DNA from: Bacteroidota bacterium
Lineage (GTDB): Bacteria > Bacteroidota > Ignavibacteria > Ignavibacteriales > Ignavibacteriaceae
DNA length: 9,564 nt
Reading direction: 5' to 3'
NCBI GenBank assembly: GCA_021793635.1
Contig: JAJYSI010000088.1
Location: forward strand, 1-9,564
A program made the translations under genes and the position numbers. The notes under the pieces were generated by a model, which had not been told where the DNA came from, searched no databases, and was given only the letters and a program-made list of their open reading frames with translations. Of this stretch, positions 1 to 6,092 are shown piece after piece (within the stretch, counting starts at the first letter, position 1; the number at the start of each line of letters is the position of its first letter).

Positions 1-1272
1 CTGATCTCTTCCCTTAGCTTCTTTCATTGCTTTGGTTCTGCTGAGATTTCTTCCGGCACCGTGGCAAGAGCTTCCGAATGTTTCTTCCATTGCCCTTTCC
101 GTTCCTACTGCTACGTAAGAATATCTTCCCATATCGCCGGGTATTAAAACCGGCTGACCGACTTCTTTATATTTCTTCGGAATCATTTCACTGCCGGGAG
201 GAAATGCTCTGGTTGCACCTTTGCGATGCACACAAACTTGCTTTCTTTCTTCTCCGATTTTGTGCTCTTCTATCTTTGCAATATTGTGGCAGACATCGTA
301 AACAAGATTAAACTCAAGCTCCGATTCCTTCATTCCAAATGTAGACATGAAGCTTTTCTTAGCAAGATACATTATCACCTGCCTATTGTTCCATGCAAAG
401 TTTGCCGCTGCCTGCATTGCCGCAAGATAATCTTTTCCTTCTTTGGAATTTAAAGGCGCACAAGCAAGCTGCCTATCCGGAAGATTTATTGCATAATCAT
501 CGCTGGCTTTAAGCAGTACTTTTAGATAATCATCGCATATTTGATAACCCAATCCGCGTGAGCCTGTATGGATTAAAACTACAATCTGGTTTCTAAATAA
601 TCCGAAAGTCTCTGCTGCTTTGGGATAAAAAATTTCTTCAACAACATCTACTTCAAGAAAATGATTTCCGGAGCCAAGAGTTCCAGCCTGGTCGTTTCCT
701 CGTTCTATTGCGCGTTCGCTTACAACATCCGGATCGGCATTTTTCAACGTTCCGCTCTCTTCCGTAAACTCAATGTCTTCAGGTTTGCCGAGACCGTTTT
801 CAAGAGCCCAAACCGAACCTTTGCTTAAAACTTTTTTCATCTCTGAAAGAGTAAGTTTTTTAATTGCACCTTTCGCACCGACTCCGGTAGGAATATTTTT
901 AAAAAGATTTGATATAAGCCAGTCAATTTTATTTTTTACCAAATCATATTCTAATGATGTTGTTGCAAGTCTAACGCCGCAGTTAATATCATATCCAACT
1001 CCGCCTGGAGAAATTACTCCTTCGGATAAATCTGTTGCTGCAACACCGCCGATTGGAAATCCGTAGCCCCAATGAATATCCGGCATCGCAAGGCTGTACT
1101 TTTGTATTCCCGGAAGATGAGCAACATTTACAACCTGTTTCAATGCATCTTCATTTTGAATTGAGCGGTCAAGCATTTCTTTGGAAATATAAACTCTGCC
1201 CGGCACACGCATTCCGCCTTGCACAGGTATTTCCCAAACATTCTCTCGTATCTTATTTAATTGTATTTCCAT
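1..1272 (-). CDS. rtcB: RNA-splicing ligase RtcB (3' end cut by window edge)
   Basis: RtcB joins RNA 2',3'-cyclic phosphate (or 3'-phosphate) ends to 5'-OH ends in the cytoplasm, using GTP and Mn2+; it acts in tRNA splicing or RNA repair. 424 codons are visible and the frame stays open to base 1. All hallmark motifs are present: DINCGVRL (D95, C98), GSGNHFLE (H204), HTGSRGLG (H235), HNIAKIEEH (H329), HRKGATRAFPPG, and SCHGAGRNLSR, whose H404 (codon at 61-63) corresponds to the guanylylated histidine of the Pyrococcus enzyme. Against that protein of about 480 residues, roughly the last 57 residues are off-window. Two in-frame ATGs exist, at 1278 and 1272. I chose 1272 because the GAGAG at 1281-1285 then sits 8 bases upstream and motif numbering matches the archaeal enzyme. 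Archease lies upstream on the same strand, as expected for a functional pair. Confidence 0.97.
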   Translation of the reverse strand, partial: MEIQLNKIRENVWEIPVQGGMRVPGRVYISKEMLDRSIQNEDALKQVVNVAHLPGIQKYSLAMPDIHWGYGFPIGGVAATDLSEGVISPGGVGYDINCGVRLATTSLEYDLVKNKIDWLISNLFKNIPTGVGAKGAIKKLTLSEMKKVLSKGSVWALENGLGKPEDIEFTEESGTLKNADPDVVSERAIERGNDQAGTLGSGNHFLEVDVVEEIFYPKAAETFGLFRNQIVVLIHTGSRGLGYQICDDYLKVLLKASDDYAINLPDRQLACAPLNSKEGKDYLAAMQAAANFAWNNRQVIMYLAKKSFMSTFGMKESELEFNLVYDVCHNIAKIEEHKIGEERKQVCVHRKGATRAFPPGSEMIPKKYKEVGQPVLIPGDMGRYSYVAVGTERAMEETFGSSCHGAGRNLSRTKAMKEAKGRDQ

Positions 1273-1289
1273 ATTCATATCTCTCTTTC

Positions 1290-1320
1290 GTTACACAGAG
1301 GACAACAGAGAACCTAAGAG
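1290..1320. repeat. Left arm of imperfect inverted repeat around GxxExxY
   Basis: The plus strand begins GTTACACAGAGGAC and continues with ACAGAGAACC. The reverse complement of 1467-1512 begins GTTACACTGAGTACC and continues with CAAAGAACC, so the two arms are related and inverted. The arm overlaps the end of the truncated GxxExxY ORF and supplies its stop codon. This suggests a mobile or recombining unit whose interior has been deleted. Confidence 0.55.
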
Positions 1321-1458
1321 AGCCGCGTTAATAGTTAATTCGTAACTTAAACATTCCTCATAAGCTAATTCCAGCAATCCAGTACCTAACTGCTTATGAA
1401 CTTCAATTGCACAGCCAATAATTTTACTTGTCAATTCATTTAGCTGCTTTAAATCCAT
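1291..1458 (-). pseudogene. Truncated GxxExxY-family protein
   Basis: A 55-codon ORF begins [20 protein letters not shown] and contains the family signature G27-LL-E30-LA-Y33 followed by EECLSYEL. This is the conserved N-terminal part of GxxExxY proteins (PDDEXK_3-like family, usually about 125 residues, function unsettled). After residue 41 the family similarity ends; the last dozen residues ([14 protein letters not shown]) are encoded mostly by a repeat arm that also carries the stop. The start is intact: AAGGAG at 1465-1470 (minus strand) lies 6 bases before the ATG. About the last 80 residues are therefore missing, and I read this as a deletion remnant. It sits between archease and rtcB on the same strand and may be co-transcribed with them. 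It could still make a short peptide, but the predicted nuclease-like core is absent. Confidence 0.8.
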
Positions 1459-1466
1459 TTTTCTCT

Positions 1467-1512
1467 CCTTCTCAGTGGTTCTTTGTGCTTCCTTTGTGGT
1501 ACTCAGTGTAAC
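1467..1512. repeat. Right arm of imperfect inverted repeat around GxxExxY
   Basis: The plus strand reads CTCAGTGGTTCTTTGTG, then a short spacer and ACTCAGTGTAAC. It is the imperfect inverted counterpart of 1290-1320, with about 15 extra bases in the middle. It lies in the gap between archease and GxxExxY and partly overlaps the ribosome binding site of GxxExxY. Confidence 0.55.
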
Positions 1513-1535
1513 AAAAAACTTTATTTATTTAATAA

Positions 1536-1967
1536 TTAAATATCAAACACAATTCTGGTTTTATATTTTCCATCATCATACTTTATATCCATCTGATGAA
1601 AGGTTACAGCTTTTATTTCTATTTTCAATTCATGCTTGCTTTCATCAACCGGCTCGCCTGTTATTTTTATTTTAGCTGTATATTGATCTTTATTTTTACC
1701 AACTGAAATTTCTTTCACTCCGGAAAATATCCATCTCTTCACAAGTAAAAGATAATTCAATTCTGAGAGAAAATTAACCAGCAGTTCTTCCAACGACTTA
1801 TCGTTTATTTCAATTTCTTTTTCTCCCTGATTATCTGAAGAAAAATTATCGACAACAGAATCCTTCCATGCAAGAGCAGAAGCAGCAAACAAGTCATTAT
1901 AACTCTCTGCCGAAACTTCTACCGCTATATCCGCAGTGTGGTCTATAAATCTATAAGTGCCTGTCAT
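1536..1967 (-). CDS. Archease, RtcB cofactor
   Basis: The 143-residue protein matches archease along its full usual length. It has the N-terminal YRFIDHTADIAVEV, a central acidic and helical part, then IEIKAVTFHQMDIK and the C-terminal RIVFDI. The conserved acidic residues (D9, D13 and D142) are those used for metal binding in the family. Archease promotes RtcB guanylylation and multiple turnover, and broadens its NTP use. The gene precedes rtcB on the same strand, 263 bases away, with a GxxExxY remnant in the gap, so an operon is likely. No Shine-Dalgarno sequence is evident before the ATG. The start is chosen because the family normally begins just before this YRFIDHTADI block. Confidence 0.95.
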   Translation of the reverse strand: MTGTYRFIDHTADIAVEVSAESYNDLFAASALAWKDSVVDNFSSDNQGEKEIEINDKSLEELLVNFLSELNYLLLVKRWIFSGVKEISVGKNKDQYTAKIKITGEPVDESKHELKIEIKAVTFHQMDIKYDDGKYKTRIVFDI

Positions 1968-1995
1968 CGTAATAACATATTTTTTGTCGTAATCA

Positions 1996-2066
1996 TAATC
2001 TTAATCTTTCTCTTAATCGAAACCTAAATCCGAGTAAGAGTACGATTAAGATAAAGAGCAAGAATA
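1996..2066. repeat. Imperfect 24-bp inverted repeat in a divergent intergenic region
   Basis: The left arm at 1996-2019 (ending TCTTAATCG) and the right arm at 2043-2066 (starting CGATTAAGA) are complementary at about 20 of 24 positions, around a 23-base loop. Both arms are made of AATCTTAATC-like low-complexity sequence. It lies just upstream of archease and before the kinase-like gene on the other strand, so it is in promoter rather than terminator territory. Its role is unknown. Confidence 0.5.
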
Positions 2067-2129
2067 ATAATTATAAATAGATGGCATTTTTGTGTTTCTG
2101 TAAAGATACCATCCCTAAATAACGAAAAA

Positions 2130-2158
2130 TTGAATCGCACATAATTTAATCATATTTT
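2130..2158 (+). promoter_or_regulatory. Possible sigma-70-like promoter for the kinase-like gene
   Basis: TTGAAT at 2130-2135 and TATTTT at 2153-2158 are separated by 17 bases, upstream of the ATG at 2183. Each hexamer matches the general consensus at four of six positions. In AT-rich sequence this can occur by chance, and Bacteroidota use a different consensus, so the call is weak. Confidence 0.22.
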
Positions 2159-2182
2159 GAATAACAAATTAAGGTCAATTAA

Positions 2183-2706
2183 ATGGAAAAGAATAATAAA
2201 TATCCACACGAGTTATCCCGCGGAATGAATAATCTCGTAATAGCAATTTCACTATCAGAAGCAGGTAAAATATTTACTCCCAATCTAGAGTAGAAATTGC
2301 AGTTGAAAAGAATAATATGGATTATGCAAACAAAATAAATGATCTTGTTGTAAAATTTATTCGTTTAGAACTTGAAGGATCAAACCAGATCCTCGTTATG
2401 GAAAGATTAAATATTTTAGAACCGAGGAGTATTGAGATAGAAATTCGTGATGTCATGTATAATGTTTTTATAGAAAAGTTGAAAGAATTACATAAACATG
2501 GTTTTTGTCATAGAGATATTAAACATCCTTCAGGTTTTGGCGGAAGAACTTTTGATAATGTTGTTGTAACCGATCTTGGTATAAGGTTAATAGACGTTAG
2601 CATATCTGCCTTAAAAGAATTAACCGGTGAAGAACTTTTTGAGCATTACGTGAATGCCGAATTGGAAGAAGTAAAAGAATATTACAATTTTCTTATGGAA
2701 CTGTAA
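2183..2706 (+). pseudogene. Short protein-kinase-like protein, split by a frameshift
   Basis: A first frame starts at ATG 2183 (AAGG at 2171-2174, 8 bases upstream), encodes 36 residues (MEKNNKYPHELSRGMNNLVI onward) and stops at TAG 2291-2293. The downstream frame is open from 2269 to TAA 2706. Its ATG at 2317 gives 129 residues, but similarity to a kinase fold appears to run through the junction. Numbered from 2317, it has a hinge-like ILVMERL (25-31), a catalytic loop HRDIK (65-69, D67), N81 of DNVVV where the metal-binding Asn is expected, and LIDVS (91-95, D93) in the DFG place with G replaced by S. The joined protein would be only about 173 residues, with a very reduced N-lobe. A missing base near 2282-2291 explains the split. 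A kinase substrate cannot be inferred. Alternative: the 129-residue part is translated alone. Confidence 0.6.
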
Positions 2707-2713
2707 AATCCTC

Positions 2714-2745
2714 AGCTTTGTCGTTGGACCGCTTCCTGCAAAGCT
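2714..2745 (+). terminator. Possible stem-loop after the kinase-like gene
   Basis: AGCTTTG at 2714-2720 and CAAAGCT at 2739-2745 can form a 7-bp stem over an 18-base loop, 8 bases after the stop codon. No T-run follows directly, so it is a weak terminator candidate and may be a small repeat instead. Confidence 0.25.
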
Positions 2746-2938
2746 AAATATAACACTGGCAAAGTCCTTCCTTTGATAATATAAATTATATCAGCTATTT
2801 GGTAAATACTATAAATATTTAGCAACATCCCGAACACAAAAACTAAAAAGAATTTTTCTGTGTCCTGATATTAATTTAATATTAACCGTTCATTAACTGG
2901 TTCTTTACTTATTTAACAACAAATATTGGAGATCTAAA

Positions 2939-3679
2939 ATGGGCACCATTAAACCTTTATTCCACTGCTCTATTACCGAACTGCCTATCGTTAGCGGGAC
3001 AATTGTACAAAGCGCTGTCAATAACAAAGAAGCTATTACAGCTAAGAGACCAAAGTACGCAGACCCATTCTTCCCTGATTTACTTCAAAGAATCCAAACA
3101 GATAAAGACAAGTACAGCGGCTTAGACATCTCTAAGGATTTACGTAGCTCTACTATGTATTTAAATTCCATTATGGCTCCTGCTAAAGAAGACCTTTCCG
3201 AATTGTACGGCAACCTTAACACAGATTATAAAAATGAAAAAGAAAAACTTGGTGAAATAAAAACAACTCTTGGCTTCAATAAATTTTTTACTAAAGTCAG
3301 CCGTGGTAATCAGGAAGCTACTATAGGACTTCTAGATCAAATAAATTTAAACTTATCAACAGATCTTGAAACCGATATAATTACACACGGAAGTTCCGCC
3401 GGATTATTAACCCGCATAAAAGGCTATCGCAGTCCATTAAATAATGCCGAGATATCGCAAGAGGGCGAAAAAGGCAAACGTCCTGAACTTACCGCAGAAG
3501 TTATCACAGAATTTAATTCCATCTACAGCGATGTCATAGACCTATGCACCGATTGTCAGCGGATATTCAAAAACGACAAAGCCAAAAAGGACCTTTTCAT
3601 TTTTTCAAAAGTCTTAGCAGCGCTAAGAGGCGGAAACAACGGTGGAACCAATCCCCCGCCCCCGCCTCCGGCAAATTAA
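2939..3679 (+). CDS. Unrecognised 246-residue helical protein with Gly/Pro-rich tail
   Basis: I do not recognise a named family. The start is well supported by GGAG at 2928-2931, 7 bases before the ATG. There is no signal peptide or transmembrane segment. The sequence begins MGTIKPLFHCSITELPIVSG. Residues of about 45-115 and 175-230 are charged and look alpha-helical (for example DLSELYGNLNTDYKNEKEKL), with CTDC near 202-205. The end is low-complexity GGNNGGTNPPPPPPAN, probably disordered. Two REP hairpins follow directly and may act as its transcription end. Codon use is less A/T-restricted at third positions than in the preceding kinase-like gene. No function is assigned. Confidence 0.75.
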   Translation: MGTIKPLFHCSITELPIVSGTIVQSAVNNKEAITAKRPKYADPFFPDLLQRIQTDKDKYSGLDISKDLRSSTMYLNSIMAPAKEDLSELYGNLNTDYKNEKEKLGEIKTTLGFNKFFTKVSRGNQEATIGLLDQINLNLSTDLETDIITHGSSAGLLTRIKGYRSPLNNAEISQEGEKGKRPELTAEVITEFNSIYSDVIDLCTDCQRIFKNDKAKKDLFIFSKVLAALRGGNNGGTNPPPPPPAN

Positions 3680-3690
3680 ATCCAAATTTC

Positions 3691-3713
3691 GTAGCACAGA
3701 CTTTAGTCTGTGC
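3691..3713 (+). repeat. REP element 1
   Basis: GTAG (3691-3694) is followed by an 8-bp stem, CACAGACT (3695-3702) and AGTCTGTG (3705-3712), with a TT loop. One further pair (G3694 with C3713) closes the stem. A GTAG tetranucleotide at the foot of a hairpin is the classical target signature of REP-associated tyrosine transposases, and such a gene lies 205 bases downstream. Its position 11 bases after a stop codon also suits a transcription end or mRNA-stabilising hairpin. Confidence 0.85.
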
Positions 3714-3736
3714 GAAATAATAAAAACATGAATCTC

Positions 3737-3759
3737 GTAGCACAGACTATAGTCTGTGC
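3737..3759 (+). repeat. REP element 2
   Basis: Same orientation and same stem as REP 1: GTAG at 3737-3740, CACAGACT 3741-3748, loop AT, AGTCTGTG 3751-3758, closing C at 3759. It begins 46 bases after the start of REP 1, making a head-to-tail pair. From here to the transposase start I see no further gene. Confidence 0.85.
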
Positions 3760-3918
3760 CATATTATAACAAATAAAAAATACATAGAGGTAGACTAAAA
3801 GTTAACTGACTAAACACCGAGCATGTTGACATTCCCTATTTGAAGATAAATGATTACTTAGACAAGCTCAGCGCCTCAATTAGTTACTTATTGGACTGCC
3901 TCTGCAAATATAAAATTT

Positions 3919-4509
3919 ATGCAGCACCGTACATTCACCCGTCGGAATCTCCCTCACTTATATTATGATGAAGGAACATATTTCATAACATATCGGCTTC
4001 GCGATTCACTTCCCGCAAACATCATTAAAGAATTACGAAACGAACTAGAGCATTCCAAAGAACCGGATAGCATCAAAGAAAAAAGAATATTTAAAAAGTA
4101 CGATCAATTATTGCATAACGCCTCTTTTGCAGGTAATAAAGATTTAACCCAAATGCACATTGCAAAAATAAATGAAGATAAGTTGCATGAGCCGGACGCC
4201 AAGGATTACTCATTAATATGTTATTGTATTATGCCAAACCACATCCATTTAGTCTTCCGGTTATTAGAAGGCAACAGGGGTATTAGTAAAATAATGCAGA
4301 CCATCAAAGGCGTATCCTCACGGGAAATAAACAAACTACAAAACACCGCAGGTAGTATATGGCAGGATGAAAGCTTTGACAGATTAGTTAGAGACGATTT
4401 GGAATTATACAATGTTATCAACTACGTAACCAACAACCCTGTTGAAGCGAAACTGGTTAAAGATTGGAAAGACTGGAAGTACACCTACATACATAAACTA
4501 TACGCATAG
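3919..4509 (+). CDS. REP-associated tyrosine transposase (RAYT, Y1/HUH family)
   Basis: RAYTs are single-strand nucleases that recognise and cleave REP hairpins through a transient phosphotyrosine link. They are thought to spread REPs. The 196-residue protein has the early YDEGTYFITYRL strand, the HUH metal motif in MPNHIHLVF (H108, H110), WQDESFDR (148-155), and the catalytic tyrosine Y169 in VINYVTNNPVEA. The length suits an intact, active member. A charged helical insertion (about 45-95) precedes the core, as in many long RAYTs. There is no clear ribosome binding site; ATG 3919 is the only ATG after the in-frame TAG at 3859. Two REPs lie upstream (plus orientation) and one downstream (inverted), the usual layout of a RAYT gene with its substrates. 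Confidence 0.95.
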   Translation: MQHRTFTRRNLPHLYYDEGTYFITYRLRDSLPANIIKELRNELEHSKEPDSIKEKRIFKKYDQLLHNASFAGNKDLTQMHIAKINEDKLHEPDAKDYSLICYCIMPNHIHLVFRLLEGNRGISKIMQTIKGVSSREINKLQNTAGSIWQDESFDRLVRDDLELYNVINYVTNNPVEAKLVKDWKDWKYTYIHKLYA

Positions 4510-4549
4510 CACATTTCCTATTTCCTTCGTAACCTCAAATTCGATACAC

Positions 4550-4572
4550 GCACAGACTAAAGTCCGTGCTAC
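4550..4572 (-). repeat. REP element 3 (inverted)
   Basis: Read on the minus strand it is GTAG (4572-4569), CACGGACT, loop TT, AGTCTGTG, closing C at 4550. One arm base differs from REP 1, giving a G-T wobble on the minus strand but an A-C mismatch on the plus strand. It lies 40 bases after the transposase stop, in the opposite orientation to REPs 1 and 2, so the transposase gene is bracketed by inverted REPs. Confidence 0.8.
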
Positions 4573-4808
4573 AAAATTATGTTTGCATATTTCGGTATGA
4601 ACGAAATAATATACACTCATTAAAAAATCAATCCGGTATATAAAACATTACATCTGGTTTTCTTATATTTATTATCAAAGAATCATTTCCTCTTTCTATT
4701 AAGGAACACGCAGAGACCAAAATATTTTTAATAAACATGTACAGGTAAAACGCGAACTTATCTAATAGCATAATAGATTAAAAAAATAAATATGCGTAGA
4801 AATACAAC

Positions 4809-5318
4809 ATGGAAGGAATTCATTTAACAGTTTCAAAAATAATTGAAATTAATTTGTCAAAAGGATTGCACGATACATTGGTTAAGAAAATCATAAAAGA
4901 GTTTCGCTCTAATTATGCCCGGGGTGCGAGACTTATTTATGTTGGCAATTCAGAAAAGAAGCCTTTGTTCTTTGCTAAAGACGAATTAGAAAATTTTGGA
5001 ATAGTTACTGAAAACAGAAATAAGAAAATGCCCGATGTAATTTTGCATTGCATGAAGAAAGGATGGTTCATGTTAATAGAAGTCGTTGCAAGTCACGGAC
5101 CGATTATTCAAAAAAGGAAATTTGAGCTTGAAGAACTATTTGCAAAAAGCAAAGCAGAATTAGTTTTCATAACTGTCTTGGCTGATAAAAAATCCTGGCT
5201 TAACTATAAAGGTGAGATAGCCTGGGAAACAAATATTTGGATTGCAGATAATCCAAAACATATGATTCACTTAAATGGTAAAAGGAATTTTGGACCTTAT
5301 AAAAAATCAAAATCGTAG
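4809..5318 (+). CDS. BsuBI/PstI-family restriction endonuclease, catalytic domain only
   Basis: BsuBI and PstI are type II endonucleases cutting CTGCAG. Members have an N-terminal helical domain and a C-terminal PD-(D/E)XK domain, about 315 residues in all. This 169-residue protein carries only the C-terminal domain: NYARGARLIYVGN (35-47), MPDVIL with D76, LIEVVASHGP with E91, QKRKFELEEL (101-110), and AWETNIWIADNPKHMIHLNG (138-157). ATG 4809 is the only possible start, because an in-frame TAG lies at 4797-4799. The 235 bases upstream carry many stops and show no N-terminal domain in another frame. No Shine-Dalgarno sequence is visible. No partner methylase of this type is in the window. It may be a surviving fragment or a solo nuclease; cutting specificity should not be assumed to be CTGCAG. 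Confidence 0.85.
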   Translation: MEGIHLTVSKIIEINLSKGLHDTLVKKIIKEFRSNYARGARLIYVGNSEKKPLFFAKDELENFGIVTENRNKKMPDVILHCMKKGWFMLIEVVASHGPIIQKRKFELEELFAKSKAELVFITVLADKKSWLNYKGEIAWETNIWIADNPKHMIHLNGKRNFGPYKKSKS

Positions 5319-5589
5319 ATGCTGACCCAAAAGCAGGAAAAATATCATTTCAAATAACCTCGAATACCTTATCACGCAATAACCTAATTTTTTTAAAGTC
5401 GAAATTACATTTATCCTATTTCAAATATTTATTATTTTCTTTTTTCCAATGCCCTAATAAGTTAATAAGGTCTTTTTTTATTGGGGTCTCATAAGGCTAT
5501 AAAGGTTATGACAGGTGATATGGCTTTATTAAAAAATTTGAATTAAATAAATGACTCAGGTTTACAGCGAAATAATCCATTACTTCAAA

Positions 5590-5604
5590 AACGTTTAAAC
5601 TGTT
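5590..5604. repeat. Degenerate AACCGTT-type palindrome
   Basis: AACGTTT followed by AAACTGTT is one base short of a perfect palindrome. It resembles the intact AACCGTT/AACGGTT hairpin at 5706-5721 and may be a decayed copy. Confidence 0.3.
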
Positions 5605-5618
5605 CTAAAATCTATTTT

Positions 5619-5649
5619 ATTAACCCACAGATTAAAAGTCAGTGTTAAT
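5619..5649. repeat. Imperfect hairpin at the left of the palindrome cluster
   Basis: ATTAACCCACAGATT (5619-5633) can pair with AGTCAGTGTTAAT (5637-5649) around a 3-base loop, with a 2-base bulge and two mismatches. It appears to be a decayed REP-like hairpin. Confidence 0.35.
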
Positions 5650-5657
5650 ATTCTTAA

Positions 5658-5677
5658 CCAACACTTTTAAGTGTTGG
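5658..5677. repeat. Perfect 9-bp hairpin CCAACACTT-TT-AAGTGTTGG
   Basis: Perfect 9-bp arms with a TT dinucleotide loop. The architecture (8-9 bp stem, 2-base loop) copies that of the GTAG REPs, but the stem sequence differs and no GTAG or GGAG precedes it. It probably belongs to another REP-like family. Confidence 0.7.
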
Positions 5678-5705
5678 AAAAAGAATAAAAAAACATATCA
5701 TTTCT

Positions 5706-5721
5706 AACCGTTTCAACGGTT
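5706..5721. repeat. Perfect 7-bp hairpin AACCGTT-TC-AACGGTT
   Basis: Perfect 7-bp arms and a TC loop, 28 bases after the CCAACACTT hairpin. The TC loop is also seen in the REP at 9002-9024. It is a REP-like palindrome of a third stem sequence. Confidence 0.6.
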
Positions 5722-5733
5722 TTCATACGGACT

Positions 5734-5751
5734 ATTAATCCATAGATTAAT
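5734..5751. repeat. 7-bp hairpin ATTAATC-CATA-GATTAAT
   Basis: Perfect 7-bp arms with a CATA loop. The sequence resembles the left arm of the 5619-5649 hairpin (TTAACCCACAGATTAA), suggesting two diverged copies of one element around the other two hairpins. Confidence 0.5.
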
Positions 5752-5970
5752 AATGTACAAATAAAGATTTTTAGCAGCTTTATTTTGAAGAAATACTGAT
5801 ATGAACGGCTTATAATTTCAAGCGGTCAACGTGATTAAATGATTGAATTCAAACCTTATAAATTATTTCCACCTTAATAGTAAAAAATTCTAACCGTATT
5901 CCTAACCTTATTACATTATTTTTCCGTTGACTACACAACCCAATATGCATTCTCAAGTTAATTCCTATGC

Positions 5971-5988
5971 GCCTGAAGTCTGTACTCC
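5971..5988 (-). repeat. Decayed REP element
   Basis: On the minus strand, GGAG (5988-5985) is followed by TACAGACTTCAG, which matches the first arm and TC loop of the REP at 9002-9024. The second arm is lost. GGAG is the accepted alternative to GTAG at the foot of REPs. It lies 105 bases upstream of the restriction-modification gene. Confidence 0.45.
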
Positions 5989-6082
5989 GGAAACTTCAAT
6001 CCTCTCCCTTCATAAAATTTTTTCCCCTTAAATTATCACATTAAAATAATTTATTTTATTTTCGCATTGAACAATCTTATTT

Positions 6083-6088
6083 AGGTGG
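6083..6088 (+). promoter_or_regulatory. Ribosome binding site deciding a TTG start
   Basis: AGGTGG is placed 4 bases before TTG 6093. This is the best Shine-Dalgarno match in the right part of the window. The next in-frame ATG (residue 33) has no such signal and would remove the start of the N-terminal nuclease domain, so the TTG is preferred. Confidence 0.65.
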
Positions 6089-6092
6089 AATA

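Larger units (their letters stand above)
5319..6092. other. 774-base gene-free region with small palindromes
   Basis: No credible coding frame is visible on either strand. The sequence is strongly AT-rich. It holds a cluster of short palindromes of several sequence families between 5590 and 5751, and a decayed REP near 5971-5988. The remainder (about 5319-5589 and 5752-5966) shows T-runs and A/T-rich sequence but nothing I can name. The promoter of the restriction-modification gene should lie in the last 100 bases or so; I could not pick out convincing hexamers. Confidence 0.6.

Noticed and set aside
78..1331. Several plus-strand open frames of 75-98 codons opposite rtcB
   Set aside because: They are antisense to the clearly conserved rtcB frame and show no family features.
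2282..2292. Programmed ribosomal frameshift in the kinase-like gene
   Set aside because: No slippery heptamer of the X-XXY-YYZ type and no obvious downstream stem-loop; a simple indel is more likely.
3807..3968. Short plus-strand frame with DIPYLKINDYLDKL-like residues before the transposase
   Set aside because: It has no start codon, is stop-bounded at about 55 codons, runs out of frame into the transposase, and matches no family I know. Possibly a decayed gene piece, but not supportable.
4697..4730. AAGGAACACGCAGAGACC-like sequence resembling the GxxExxY flanking repeats
   Set aside because: Only a short, loose match and no second arm or gene remnant nearby.
4792..4827. Eleven-residue ORF overlapping the start of the BsuBI/PstI-like gene
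   Set aside because: Too short to judge; no ribosome binding site and no attenuator-like structure.
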